Positions 33,930 through 43,176 are shown, numbered from the stretch's first letter. The stretch is 50,282 bases of DNA from Firmicutes bacterium UBA6806 (GCA_002452745.1 DKFC01000051.1:1-50282); one strand, 5' to 3'. Numbers and translations: made by a program. Notes: generated by a model from the letters alone, not told the origin.

Positions 33930-33959
33930 ATTATACCGCACTCTACTTCTTTCAATCAA
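33930..33959 (-). promoter_or_regulatory. Promoter upstream of the znuA leader terminator
   Basis: TTGATT (complement of 33954-33959), 18 bp, TATAAT (complement of 33930-33935). Transcripts from here meet the hairpin at 33875-33899 after about 25 bp. Confidence 0.55.
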
Positions 33960-33973
33960 GTTTTATTTTATGA

Positions 33974-34927
33974 TTACTGATAATTTAGATAGACATACGG
34001 CGAATCATACGGTTCAATTTTAGTGATTTTTGAATCTTTTAGCACCACAATATCATGAACTGCATCGTCTACCGGAAAGTACATGGATTTCACGGCGATT
34101 GTTCCCTTTACATGCACCCATGTATCTTTGTCAAATTGTTCATCATCCTCTCCTTCCACATAAATGCCTGCCACTGTGGAATCCGCAGCACAGCAGGTGA
34201 TGAGGAAACGTCCAGCCACAAAAGCGCCCCCTTCAAAGAAGTCCTCTCTGTAGACAAAACCCTCTATCTCCACTTCCTTCCCTGCGTAAGCCTCCGGTTC
34301 AGCCATCCACTGATCCAGTTTAGATAAAAAGGCCTGACCCTCTACGTTTGGCAGACTGACCTCTGAACTGTCTATACTGGGATCTGCAACAGGCGCCTTG
34401 TCAGAAGTCTTAATAGAATCTTCGATGGGTTCTTGAGCGGATGTTACACTCTCCTCTAAATCCGTTTCAGTTTCAGGATTTGGTTCATCAGCAGCACTTT
34501 TTGAATTTATGATAACGCTCTCTTGTGAGGTTTCCTCCTCACGATCACTTGCCAATATAGGCTTTGGAAGATTTGACTCCAGCTGTTTAGACTGCTCTTG
34601 GTTCTCAGCCGACTGACTGGGAATCTGAGCCATGTAATTTGACAATTTATTCGCTGAGCTGATTCTAGATGGATTTGATGCCAGTATTATCAAGAACACC
34701 ATCACAGGAACGTATACTGATACGTGTTTTACGCTTTTGCCGCCACCACTCTTTAGCACCTGATATAAGCCGAATAATGCCAAAAGAAGAAATCCCATTG
34801 TGGCAACTGTGATATATTTAAACATTCTAGGGTGTAAAAACAGACCTATTTTGCCCGTCAATTGCAGATAGAGTCCACCTATTGCCAAGCAAAAATAAAT
34901 CAGTGTATTCGCTGTTCTCTTTCCCAT
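33974..34927 (-). CDS. TIGR03943/YcgQ-type membrane protein
   Basis: About 317 residues. Three N-terminal membrane helices are followed by an acidic, Ser/Glu-rich linker of about 100 residues, and a C-terminal domain with CCAADSTVAGIYVEG and KGTIAVKSMY. This is the layout of the TIGR03943/YcgQ group, which is encoded with YraQ/YcgR-type permeases. It begins 12 bp after such a permease. The two cysteines (ITCCAADS) may bind a metal. The pair shares a Zur-type operator with znuA, so a link to zinc is supported by the DNA; what is carried is not known. Confidence 0.85.
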   Translation of the reverse strand: MGKRTANTLIYFCLAIGGLYLQLTGKIGLFLHPRMFKYITVATMGFLLLALFGLYQVLKSGGGKSVKHVSVYVPVMVFLIILASNPSRISSANKLSNYMAQIPSQSAENQEQSKQLESNLPKPILASDREEETSQESVIINSKSAADEPNPETETDLEESVTSAQEPIEDSIKTSDKAPVADPSIDSSEVSLPNVEGQAFLSKLDQWMAEPEAYAGKEVEIEGFVYREDFFEGGAFVAGRFLITCCAADSTVAGIYVEGEDDEQFDKDTWVHVKGTIAVKSMYFPVDDAVHDIVVLKDSKITKIEPYDSPYVYLNYQ

Positions 34928-34939
34928 ATTGCCACCTCC

Positions 34940-35893
34940 CTATATGACAGCTCCAAAAAGGCTGCTCAAAAACAAACACACCATAAAGATTACCAGTATC
35001 AGGCGCATGACAAATGGCTTCTTAAAACCCGCCAGCAACATCAAGGTATTCTTTATATCTATCATTGGCCCAAATATCAAGAATCCCATCACCGCATTTT
35101 GGCTCAAAGCTGATCTAAACGTCGCCGCAATAAAGGCATCGGCTTCCGAACAGAGGGATAGAACAAAGGCCAGTGCCATCATCAACACAATTGATAAGAG
35201 CGAATTTCCTGAGAGTTCCATCATGAATGCTCTTGGAACAAAGGTCTGCATGGCAGCTGCAATCATGGCCCCAATGATTAAAAAACGACTCACCTCAATA
35301 AATTCAGCACTTAAATGTTCAGCAGCATGTTTTGCCTTATGCCAAAAGATTGCTTGCTGATTAAAAGCGGGCTCTACCTCAACGATGGTAAAAGGCATGC
35401 TAATCTGGTGACTCACATGTGATTCACCACAGCCGCATGTGGTTGTTTCGGATGATTCAGATGCCAGCAAAACCTCATTTCTGCGGCTGACAATAGACAT
35501 GATACCGCCAATTACCATGGCGCCTACAAATCCCAAGACACCTCTGCCAATTACATAACTCCAATTTCCTGAAAAGGCATAGTAAGTTGAAAATAGCACG
35601 ATGGGATTGACAATAGGAGCGGCCATCATGAAGGTAATAGCCAGTCCAACTGGTGCTCCCTTTCGAATAAGCCGTCTGCCAATGGGAACAATGGCACATT
35701 CACACACTGGAATCAAAAGTCCTAAAAGGCCAGCGGCAATATAGTGCGTCCATTTTCCTTCACCGAGTTTATCTGCAATCCAGTCCTGAGGCATAAATGC
35801 CTCAATCGTTGAGGAGATAAGCGTTCCCAAGAAGACAAACGGCAGTGCCTCTAAAACGACACTCAAGAAATTAATACTATAAGTCTCAAACAT
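34940..35893 (-). CDS. Permease of the YraQ/YcgR (DUF318) family
   Basis: About 317 residues and eight or more predicted membrane helices in two repeats. Family motifs include LLIPVCECAIVPIGRRL and LCSEADAFIAATF. A cytoplasmic loop has the cysteine cluster TTCGCGESHVSH with His, a plausible metal site. The fold is known from ArsP-like and other permeases; the substrate is undefined. It leads a two-gene operon with the TIGR03943-type protein and has a Zur-type operator at its promoter. It could act in zinc distribution or in delivery of another metal. GGAGG precedes the ATG. Confidence 0.88.
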   Translation of the reverse strand: MFETYSINFLSVVLEALPFVFLGTLISSTIEAFMPQDWIADKLGEGKWTHYIAAGLLGLLIPVCECAIVPIGRRLIRKGAPVGLAITFMMAAPIVNPIVLFSTYYAFSGNWSYVIGRGVLGFVGAMVIGGIMSIVSRRNEVLLASESSETTTCGCGESHVSHQISMPFTIVEVEPAFNQQAIFWHKAKHAAEHLSAEFIEVSRFLIIGAMIAAAMQTFVPRAFMMELSGNSLLSIVLMMALAFVLSLCSEADAFIAATFRSALSQNAVMGFLIFGPMIDIKNTLMLLAGFKKPFVMRLILVIFMVCLFLSSLFGAVI

Positions 35894-35920
35894 GATTCCT
35901 CCAACACGTTTATAGTTAAA

Positions 35921-35935
35921 TGCAAATGCTTTGCA
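35921..35935. promoter_or_regulatory. Zur-type operator of the permease operon
   Basis: TGCAAATGCTTTGCA, a 7-1-7 inverted repeat with one mismatch. It begins about 10 bp downstream of a minus-strand TATAGT (35945-35950), so it overlaps the expected start point. Confidence 0.78.
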
Positions 35936-35981
35936 TTAACAAAAACTATACCACATTTGCACCTTATTAACCACCGTGATT

Positions 35982-36010
35982 TTGACAATTATGATTTAAT
36001 TCGCTATAAT
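35982..36010 (+). promoter_or_regulatory. Consensus sigma-A promoter of the AraC-type regulator
   Basis: TTGACA (35982-35987), a 17-bp spacer and TATAAT (36005-36010): a perfect match, so strong unless repressed by the Fur box just downstream. Confidence 0.88.
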
Positions 36011-36020
36011 AACATATGTC

Positions 36021-36044
36021 ATTATCAATTGATAATGATTATCA
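36021..36044. promoter_or_regulatory. Fur box of the AraC-type regulator gene
   Basis: TGATAATGATTATCA at 36030-36044 is a perfect 7-1-7 Fur box. It overlaps ATTATCAATTGATAAT at 36021-36036, a second palindrome. Together they cover positions from about +5 to +28 of the transcript. Confidence 0.9.
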
Positions 36045-36065
36045 CTATTCTTTGCGAGGTGTTTC

Positions 36066-37226
36066 ATGTTAAACTCTATCTCAAAATTCCAATTGCTCAC
36101 AGGCATTAGGCTCTTCACGCCAGTTCATAAAACCACGCTTCCATACGATCATAAGACCAACCACAGAATCCTCTCTGATATTGAGGAAATTCCCCGTGCT
36201 GAATATGCCTTTAACATCCATCGTCTCTATCCGCAGTGCTATATGTTAGTTTGGCCTATTGGGAGTCTTAAGGAAGTTTATTCACCCGTCTTTTCAGAGG
36301 TGTTTTACATTCAGGATTCCAATATTTGTGATCCTATTGTCTGCTGCGAAAAGTGCAATCGACTTATTGACCTCAGTCAGTTTAAAATGGGGACACATGA
36401 TTTTCTCCGCATAGCAGGGGAACAGATGATTCTCATGTCGAATACTGAAATCAATACACTTAGATATGAGTACACAGCACGCACGCTTTCCGATTCATAC
36501 GGTTGCAATTCACTCTGTAAAACTGCTCTTTTGGAGGAAGGTCACCTTTCCAGTTGCAGCCATCCCGTTGACGACCACATTTTGGATATTGTAAATGCAC
36601 TTGGAAATGGCAATCAAACGCTGGCTGATTCAATTTACAGCCACTTGCTTGACCATCTCAAACGAAATGCATTTGACCGGACACCCACCGACATTATGCA
36701 AGGGCGATTTACTCATGTGATGACATACATGGTCTTCGAATTGATCAACCAATTTCCAGACTACCGTCAGTTGCTGATACATGCACTTCAACAGTCAATT
36801 TCAGAATTTCTGAGGAAGAAATCTTTTAGCAATCAAATGCTTTTTGCTCAGGATTTTCTCACCACACTGATTCGCTTAACTGCACCTGTAAACCACCAAC
36901 ATGCCTCTGAGTGTACACTCAAGGTCTTAAGTCGCATTCACACTGAGTACGCACAGCGCATCACCCTCAAGGACATGGCATCAAACCTCAGTCTCCAAGA
37001 ATCACACGTTTCACGTCAGTTCAAAAAAGATATGAGCGTTTCCTTTAGCCGCTATCTGATGACTTATCGACTCAACCGAGCCATCCTCCTCATGCGTGAA
37101 ACCAGTTTGCAACTCACGGATATTGCCATGTTGGTTGGGTTTGATTCGAGCAGTTACTTTTCAACCTGCTTTGGTGGGCAATTCGGCTGTTCTCCCTCTG
37201 ATTATAGAAAGAAATGCGTCAAATAG
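36066..37226 (+). CDS. AraC family transcriptional regulator
   Basis: About 386 residues. The N-terminal 270 residues match no domain I recognise and include cysteines in CCEKCNRLIDLS and GCNSLCKTALL. The C-terminal 100 residues form two helix-turn-helix units (ITLKDMASNLSLQESHVSRQFKK and ITDIAMLVGFDSSSYF, quoted in part) typical of AraC proteins. It is driven by a consensus promoter and a Fur box, and converges with the five-gene methyltransferase/ABC operon, overlapping its last gene by 8 bp. By analogy with siderophore-sensing AraC regulators such as Btr or YbtA, it may activate that operon when the imported ligand is present; this is inference. Confidence 0.87.
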   Translation: MLNSISKFQLLTGIRLFTPVHKTTLPYDHKTNHRILSDIEEIPRAEYAFNIHRLYPQCYMLVWPIGSLKEVYSPVFSEVFYIQDSNICDPIVCCEKCNRLIDLSQFKMGTHDFLRIAGEQMILMSNTEINTLRYEYTARTLSDSYGCNSLCKTALLEEGHLSSCSHPVDDHILDIVNALGNGNQTLADSIYSHLLDHLKRNAFDRTPTDIMQGRFTHVMTYMVFELINQFPDYRQLLIHALQQSISEFLRKKSFSNQMLFAQDFLTTLIRLTAPVNHQHASECTLKVLSRIHTEYAQRITLKDMASNLSLQESHVSRQFKKDMSVSFSRYLMTYRLNRAILLMRETSLQLTDIAMLVGFDSSSYFSTCFGGQFGCSPSDYRKKCVK

Positions 37227-38892
37227 CGTATGCTTCAATTGACTCTATGGCGTCGTCTAAAATAGCCGAACTCTCTCCGTATTGCTTTACACATCCCCTC
37301 TCCAAAATCACCGTCTTGTCTGAAATTTTCCGTGCTAGGTATAAGTCGTGAGTGATGTAAATCATGGAAAATCCCAGCTTGTTTTGCATCTCCTTTAACA
37401 TTTTGACCAAGTTGGCGGCATTTGACGGGTCGAGCATGGCTGAAACCTCATCTGCAATCAACAATTTAGGTGACATCAACAGCGCTCTTGCAATTGCAAT
37501 CCTCTGCTTTTCACCGCCACTCAGCTGTCCTGCTCTAAGCTGTAAAAAGCCTTCGTCATCATCCAGCTGAACTGCTCTCAACATCTGTTTCATGTGCTTA
37601 AGCGCCCCTTTTTTGCAGTAATTTAGATTCCATTTCATCGGTTCATAAAGGATATCAAATACCTTCCAGTTTGCATTCATGGCTGAGTCAGGGTCTTGAA
37701 CCACCAATTGCACCCCACCTCTCTCCCTCATGATGTGCAAGGGCTCAATCTCCTTGCCTCTAAATCGAACAACCCCTTCATCTCCATGCTGTATTCCGGC
37801 TATCACTGAGGCAATCGTTGATTTTCCAGAACCTGAAGCCCCAATAAGCGTCAATACCTCGCCTTCTGCCACTTCAAAACTCACCTGATTGACAGCACAG
37901 AATTTCTGTTTTCCAACTTTATATGACTTTGTAATCCCCCTGACATCAAGAAGTGTTGCAATGCCACCTCTCTTACAAGCCACAACCTGCCCATTTTCAA
38001 TTTCAAGTGGTGTGAACTCATACTTTCTACAGGCCTCCACCGCTTGAAAACACCGGCTATAAAATGGGCATCCCCCTCGAACAGACTCCCTCAGATAATT
38101 TGGAATGCCCCATATATCCCGGTAAGCATCTATCTCCCACGAAGCGCCTACCAATCCCTTGGAATAGGGATGCCTTGGCGTCTTCATAACTTCTTCCACC
38201 TTCCCGAATTCCAAGTGATGCCCTCTGTAGAGAACATACACCTCTTTGCAGAGTGCCTCAATCAGTTTCATTTCGTGAGAAATGACAATCATGCCAAACC
38301 GATGCCGCTTTTGTAGAGTTTTTAGTAGATTGATGATTTGAAGTTTTGACATTGGGTCTAAGGCCATGGTGGGTTCATCTACAATCAGCAACTCTGGTTC
38401 ACAGGCTAGAGCCATTGCAATTAAAACTTTCTGTCTCATGCCGCCCGATAGTTGGCCAGGATATGCCTCCCACCAAAGCGCTTCAAGCCCCACTTCCTCA
38501 AGTAGTTTTGACGCCCGTTCATGTGCCTGTCGCCTGCCTTTTTTGAGCATGGGTTCTGCCACTTGATGCAGCACTTTCATCATTGGATTTAAGATATTGG
38601 AGGCATTTTGAAAGACAAGAGACACCCGATTCCATCGGATGCCCTCCCATGTGGATTTGTCCTTTGCATTCAGCCACTCTCCCATGAAAATAATATCACC
38701 TTCCACATTTGCCCTACCTTGCAAGAGCCCCATGATAGCAAGGGCCACACTTGTTTTCCCACTGCCTGATTCTCCCACTATGCCCACGCTCTCCCCGCTT
38801 CTCACCTTTAAATTTAAGGGATGCAGTGCCAATTTATCACTGTCCTTGTACCGGATCGACACGTTCCTAAATTCTAAAATAGCTTTTGTCAT
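37219..38892 (-). CDS. Double-domain ABC ATPase of an Opp/Nik-type importer
   Basis: About 557 residues: two ABC ATPase domains in one chain, equal to a fusion of DppD- and DppF-like proteins. Domain 1 has Walker A GESGSGKTS, signature LSGGMRQKV and LIVDEPTMALD. Between the domains is the peptide/nickel family cysteine motif CPFYSRCFQAVEACRK, which may hold an Fe-S cluster. Domain 2 has GASGSGKST, LSGGEKQRIAIARA and LIADEVSAMLD (a Val replaces the usual Pro). The start is the ATG at 38890-38892, after GAGGTG. It ends the operon one base after the second permease, so all four transport genes are coupled. Confidence 0.93.
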   Translation of the reverse strand: MTKAILEFRNVSIRYKDSDKLALHPLNLKVRSGESVGIVGESGSGKTSVALAIMGLLQGRANVEGDIIFMGEWLNAKDKSTWEGIRWNRVSLVFQNASNILNPMMKVLHQVAEPMLKKGRRQAHERASKLLEEVGLEALWWEAYPGQLSGGMRQKVLIAMALACEPELLIVDEPTMALDPMSKLQIINLLKTLQKRHRFGMIVISHEMKLIEALCKEVYVLYRGHHLEFGKVEEVMKTPRHPYSKGLVGASWEIDAYRDIWGIPNYLRESVRGGCPFYSRCFQAVEACRKYEFTPLEIENGQVVACKRGGIATLLDVRGITKSYKVGKQKFCAVNQVSFEVAEGEVLTLIGASGSGKSTIASVIAGIQHGDEGVVRFRGKEIEPLHIMRERGGVQLVVQDPDSAMNANWKVFDILYEPMKWNLNYCKKGALKHMKQMLRAVQLDDDEGFLQLRAGQLSGGEKQRIAIARALLMSPKLLIADEVSAMLDPSNAANLVKMLKEMQNKLGFSMIYITHDLYLARKISDKTVILERGCVKQYGESSAILDDAIESIEAYAI

Positions 38893-38893
38893 G

Positions 38894-39685
38894 CTACACC
38901 TCAAACTCTCTACTATATGCCATCAAAGAAATCACCAAGCCAATTAGGGCAGCTAGTGGCGCTAAAACCCACCATTTCCAAAAGGGTGTAAAGTAGATGC
39001 CCGGAAAAGACATTGCTCTGTTCAGCATCATTCCCCAGCTCTTGGAAGTCGGGTCGCCAAGCCCTAAATAGGCCAGACTGGCTTCCATGACAATTCCCCT
39101 ACTCATTATTTTGATAAAGGAGAGCGTCAAAAGTTCTCTAAGTGCTGGCAAGAAGTGCCTTAAAACCATATCTGGAAAAGTTGCTCCAATTCGCCTTGAA
39201 TACTTAATATAATTTCTGTTTTTGATAAAAATAACCCTTGCTCTTACCATTCTAGCCGTCTGAGTCCACGATATCAGCGCTATGACCAATACAATTGAAA
39301 AATAACTTGCCCCTAAAAAAGCCCCTAGCAGTATCAAGAGTATCATTTGGGGCATTCCCGTTAAAATATCCGAGATTGACATGAGTAACTTATCGAGACC
39401 ACCGCCGTAATAACCAGAAGCAATCCCCACAACACTGCCGATTGTCACAGCGATACCCGCGCTGAAAAGACCTAAAAACAAGCTGTATCCCCCACCGTGA
39501 CAAAGTTGAGCCAAAATATCCATCCCCAAATCATCTGTCCCCAACAGATGGTGAAAAGAGGGGGCTTCCAACGACTCTCCAGTTGCCACACGATGTCCGT
39601 CACCACCAACTAAAAGAAAGATGACAAACGCCATAAGCACCACTAGAAGATAGACCTTATGGGGGGTTAGTTTAATTGCTCTCAT
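38894..39685 (-). CDS. Opp/Nik-type ABC permease, C subunit
   Basis: About 263 residues with six predicted membrane helices. The inner-membrane coupling signature appears as RRIGATFPDMVLRHFLPAL (EAA-type loop). FHHLLGTDDLGMDILAQL is the usual N-terminal motif of OppC, DppC and NikC. The start is the ATG at 39683-39685, eight bases after AGGAG; GTG and ATG codons 2-3 codons earlier sit too close to the site. It overlaps the preceding permease by 14 bp. Confidence 0.9.
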   Translation of the reverse strand: MRAIKLTPHKVYLLVVLMAFVIFLLVGGDGHRVATGESLEAPSFHHLLGTDDLGMDILAQLCHGGGYSLFLGLFSAGIAVTIGSVVGIASGYYGGGLDKLLMSISDILTGMPQMILLILLGAFLGASYFSIVLVIALISWTQTARMVRARVIFIKNRNYIKYSRRIGATFPDMVLRHFLPALRELLTLSFIKIMSRGIVMEASLAYLGLGDPTSKSWGMMLNRAMSFPGIYFTPFWKWWVLAPLAALIGLVISLMAYSREFEV

Positions 39686-40646
39686 AGTCATCACTCCTAT
39701 TGGTCAATCTGATAATGATATCTGCTACGAGATTGAACACCAGTACGAAGATGGCGACATAAAAAAAAATCCCCTGAATCATCACATAGTCTCTGAGTCC
39801 AACTGCCTCTCGCATCAATCTGCCAACACCTGGATAGGCAAAGACGTTTTCCACCAGAACGGCTCCTCCCAACATTGTCCCAAGTTTCATAAAAATTCTC
39901 GCCAGTATGGGCGAAAAAGCATTTAAAAGGACATGATGACTTAGAATCCGCCGATTTCCAAGGCCCTTTGCCACCGCAGTGGTTATATAGGGTTCTCTCA
40001 AAATTGCCATCATACTCTGTCTGCTCAGCAGAAAAAAATCTCCCATACTAGATAAAATGAGCACTAAGCACGGGAGAACCGCATGATGGGCATAGTCTTT
40101 TACCGCATCTCCGAATGTCTCATAGACGGCAAAAGCAGTGGCTCCGCCCGATAAGGGGAACCACTTGAGCTTTGCCGCAAAGACAAATAACATTGCTAAG
40201 CCAATCATAAAATCCGGCATTTCAGACAAAATAATCATGCCCCGCATCAATATAGCGTCCAGAGTTGTCTCTTCTGAGGCCCTATATGCGGCAATCATCC
40301 CCAATACAGTTCCGATCAGACTACTCACAGCAAGTGAAATTAATACAAGCGCCATTGTCCATGCAACTCTTTCTAAAATCATGGTGGAGACTGGACGATT
40401 GTAATAAACACTGATGCCAAAATCACCAGTGAAAGCTCTCTTTACATAATCAATGAACTGTTGCTTTAAGGGCTCATCCATGCCGTAATAAGCCCTGTAA
40501 AATTGAATCTGTTCTTCTGATAGCGTCACTGTAACTTGCCCCTCTTCAGTTGATAGAAAATCAAACGGATCTCCCGGCATCATTCTCGGCATGAAAAAGT
40601 TGAGTACCAAGACTACAATCAGCGTTCCGATTATCTTTCTAATCAT
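39672..40646 (-). CDS. Opp/Nik-type ABC permease, B subunit
   Basis: About 324 residues, six predicted membrane helices, matching OppB/DppB/NikB. It starts with a short membrane anchor and PGDPF, typical of the family. The coupling loop is GLGNRRILSHHVLLNAF, and VENVFAYPGVGRLM is the conserved C-terminal signature. Its ATG overlaps the stop codon of the binding-protein gene by one base (TAATG). Confidence 0.92.
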   Translation of the reverse strand: MIRKIIGTLIVVLVLNFFMPRMMPGDPFDFLSTEEGQVTVTLSEEQIQFYRAYYGMDEPLKQQFIDYVKRAFTGDFGISVYYNRPVSTMILERVAWTMALVLISLAVSSLIGTVLGMIAAYRASEETTLDAILMRGMIILSEMPDFMIGLAMLFVFAAKLKWFPLSGGATAFAVYETFGDAVKDYAHHAVLPCLVLILSSMGDFFLLSRQSMMAILREPYITTAVAKGLGNRRILSHHVLLNAFSPILARIFMKLGTMLGGAVLVENVFAYPGVGRLMREAVGLRDYVMIQGIFFYVAIFVLVFNLVADIIIRLTNRSDDYESN

Positions 40647-42283
40647 TACTCGTTCCTTGTGACGTAGGAAAGTTTGTTGTGATCCAATTTACTATGATCC
40701 ATCCGTGCAAACCAACCATCATAGTGCGCTGGTCTATAGACGAAATTGTCGTGGTTGGTGTAGAGCATCAACATGGGAACATCCTCAGCTATGAGCACTT
40801 GCATTTCGTCGATAATCGTTTCTCGGACAGCTTCATCCATCACAGATGCCTGTTCCTTTGACAGCGCTGTAACCTGTTCATTGTAATAACCCTTTAACGT
40901 CGCAGCACTAAGTGCCGCTGTGTTGGCCGTTGAATTACCATAGATGCTCCTCAGATAGTCTGGATCGCCCCCCATACCGCCAGAATTAATAAGCAAAAGC
41001 TGATATTGACCACTTTTTACGGCCTGATCTCTGGTCTTGCTCTCAACGCTTTCAATTTCAATCGCTATACCGATTTGTTCTAAATCCAGTTGAATCAATT
41101 CTGCAAGTTTTATTTCTGAGGGTGTATTTCCCGTCAGGAGTTTAAATGAATAGGAGCGTCCATTGAGGAACGTCTTCGCCTTTTCCAAATCATAATCATA
41201 GCTCTCTATCGCCGGGTTGTACCACTTGCTGGTACTTGGAACATAGCCCATGCTACTCACGTCTGCTGCACCTCTGGCAATCTTATCCACAAGTGCCTGA
41301 CGGTTGATGCCATATGCCATGGCCTTTCTCACGGTCTTATCCTTCAGTGCTTCCGATGACTCCATATTCATCATCAAGCGATAACTGTGATAAGACGGTA
41401 GCTCTCTCACCAGATAAGTGTCGTCTGATCTATAGCGCTCCAATAAATCCGGCGCCATGTTGACTAGGTCAATCTCGCCATTTTCAAACGCCATTACAGC
41501 ATCGCTGACAGGAACCCATTCAATGGCTGCCACAGCTGGTTCAAGTCCCCAGTAATCCTGAGTCGCCTCATATCGATATTCTCCCTTTACGGAATCGTAA
41601 TGAGTCATTTTAAACGGCCCTGATCCCACCACAGCGCCGTCTCCTTCATAGGCAATTGGATCTTCTACTTTAGCCCAAATGTGTTTTGGTAAAATTCGGA
41701 CACCTCCTAGTCTAGATAAATACGTATTGTCCGCGTGGTTTACCTCAATGTCAAACGACCAGTCACCTGTTTTTTCAACCGACTTAATCAAAAATTCGCC
41801 ATCCACTGTCAAATTATCTGTCACAGGCGGATGAACTCTATAATAATCCATTGTAAAGATGACATCAGCCACTGTTAAAGGCGTACCGTCATGCCAAAAT
41901 GCATTTTCCACCAAATTAAAGGAATAAACCGTTCCATCTTCATTCACCTCATATGACTTGGCAAGCCAAGGGATATACCCTTTCTCATCAATTTCCAGTA
42001 AACTGTCATAGAGAAGCTGCATTTTTGACATCCCAGGTCCTCTCGTGTGATGCCTAAAAGGATTTGGCAATCCCGTATCAGAACCTTGAAGTCTAATCAC
42101 TGGTTTTTCATTGTCCACTGACTCTGTTCCTGCCACTTTTAACGCCTCTGTGGTCTCAGATGCCTCCACTGCCACTTGATCTGTGACAGGCGTTTCCTCT
42201 GAAGTTAAATCGACCTTCTCCGAGCAACCATACATCAAAAAACTCATACAAACAACTAAAGCCATTGCAAATACTTTTTTCAT
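40646..42283 (-). CDS. ABC substrate-binding lipoprotein (Opp/Nik family 5)
   Basis: About 545 residues. A lipoprotein signal peptide ends at FLMYGC. The mature protein is a family 5 binding protein: WHDGTPLTVADVIFTM is the diagnostic motif, followed by GSGPFKMTHY and RKAMAYGINRQALVDKI. These bind peptides, nickel, heme or metallophore complexes. The iron-type Fur box of the operon and the preceding methyltransferase favour a metal complex over a peptide, but this is inference. The start is the ATG at 42281-42283, after GAGGAG; an in-frame upstream extension overlaps the methyltransferase gene and has no site. Confidence 0.9.
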   Translation of the reverse strand: MKKVFAMALVVCMSFLMYGCSEKVDLTSEETPVTDQVAVEASETTEALKVAGTESVDNEKPVIRLQGSDTGLPNPFRHHTRGPGMSKMQLLYDSLLEIDEKGYIPWLAKSYEVNEDGTVYSFNLVENAFWHDGTPLTVADVIFTMDYYRVHPPVTDNLTVDGEFLIKSVEKTGDWSFDIEVNHADNTYLSRLGGVRILPKHIWAKVEDPIAYEGDGAVVGSGPFKMTHYDSVKGEYRYEATQDYWGLEPAVAAIEWVPVSDAVMAFENGEIDLVNMAPDLLERYRSDDTYLVRELPSYHSYRLMMNMESSEALKDKTVRKAMAYGINRQALVDKIARGAADVSSMGYVPSTSKWYNPAIESYDYDLEKAKTFLNGRSYSFKLLTGNTPSEIKLAELIQLDLEQIGIAIEIESVESKTRDQAVKSGQYQLLLINSGGMGGDPDYLRSIYGNSTANTAALSAATLKGYYNEQVTALSKEQASVMDEAVRETIIDEMQVLIAEDVPMLMLYTNHDNFVYRPAHYDGWFARMDHSKLDHNKLSYVTRNE

Positions 42284-42309
42284 ATCTTCTACTCCTCGTC
42301 TCCTTCTAA

Positions 42310-43113
42310 TCATTTCGTCTTGTTTGCTCTCCAAATAATCAGAGCCGTCTCATGCCGTTTTCTAATTTTACAGATGCCGTCTTCGGAATACGCCTCTATA
42401 ATCGCCTCACATGCTGTAAACTGCCCTTCTTCTATTTCTCTTGATGTGACATAAATGTCTTTTGCCTCTTCTAAAGAGAGCTCAACCAATACGTCTTCTG
42501 AAAAGAGCTTAATCTCAGGGGTATATCCCTTATCCCATAACAAGTTGAATGTATATTTCACCATCTTCCTATCATTGTGCGGATCTTTAATCGAATTTTT
42601 TTCAATTCCAAGTCCTCTTCTCACCGCCTCTGTCAGCGAATCTTCAAAGACGATAAATCTATTGATGGCACAATAGCCATCTGAAAAATGCATCATTTTT
42701 TGAATACCCGCTTCAGAGTTCACAGCAGGGCACATGGAGGCAAATACTAAATCCGCCTTCATCTCAAGCGACATCTGTTCCGCTTCATCCCAATCCAACT
42801 TTGAAAATGTAACATTAGAAAGACCTGCCTGCTCTGCATTTTCAAGGGCATAGTTCAGCATATTTTGAGAAATATCTGTCATATGAACCCGCTTGGCCCA
42901 ACTGGCAAAGGGAATCGCATAGCGCCCTGCCCCGCCACCTACATCCAATATGCTCTCTATGCCCGTATAAGCGGTCATGAAATATTTTGAAATCTCACTT
43001 GGAAGACTCTCATCACGCTTTTTTTGACTCAAATAAAAAGAATGTGCCCTCTCATCCCACCGCTTTTCAGCAGTTGTCTCTTGTGTTTGAGTCTCTTTTT
43101 TCTGTGAAATCAT
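42310..43113 (-). CDS. Class I SAM-dependent methyltransferase in an iron-regulated transport operon
   Basis: About 267 residues. SAM-binding motif I is ILDVGGGAGRYAIPF near residue 57, followed by the acidic MTDIS and later motifs (ADLVFASMCPAV). No membrane segment is present, so it acts in the cytoplasm. It is first in a five-gene operon and separated by 26 bp from the binding-protein gene. The promoter carries a near-perfect Fur box. It might methylate a metallophore, its precursor or an imported chelate; nothing in the sequence identifies the substrate. GGGAGG precedes the ATG. Confidence 0.85.
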   Translation of the reverse strand: MISQKKETQTQETTAEKRWDERAHSFYLSQKKRDESLPSEISKYFMTAYTGIESILDVGGGAGRYAIPFASWAKRVHMTDISQNMLNYALENAEQAGLSNVTFSKLDWDEAEQMSLEMKADLVFASMCPAVNSEAGIQKMMHFSDGYCAINRFIVFEDSLTEAVRRGLGIEKNSIKDPHNDRKMVKYTFNLLWDKGYTPEIKLFSEDVLVELSLEEAKDIYVTSREIEEGQFTACEAIIEAYSEDGICKIRKRHETALIIWRANKTK

Positions 43114-43148
43114 CTTGACTTCCTCCCTCTTTTATCAATTCACTAAAA

Positions 43149-43176
43149 TTTATATCTAACTGTTTTCTATTGACAA
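43149..43176 (-). promoter_or_regulatory. Promoter of the methyltransferase/ABC operon
   Basis: TTGTCA (complement of 43171-43176), 16 bp, TATAAA (complement of 43149-43154). The Fur box begins at 43177, directly next to the -35. Confidence 0.7.
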
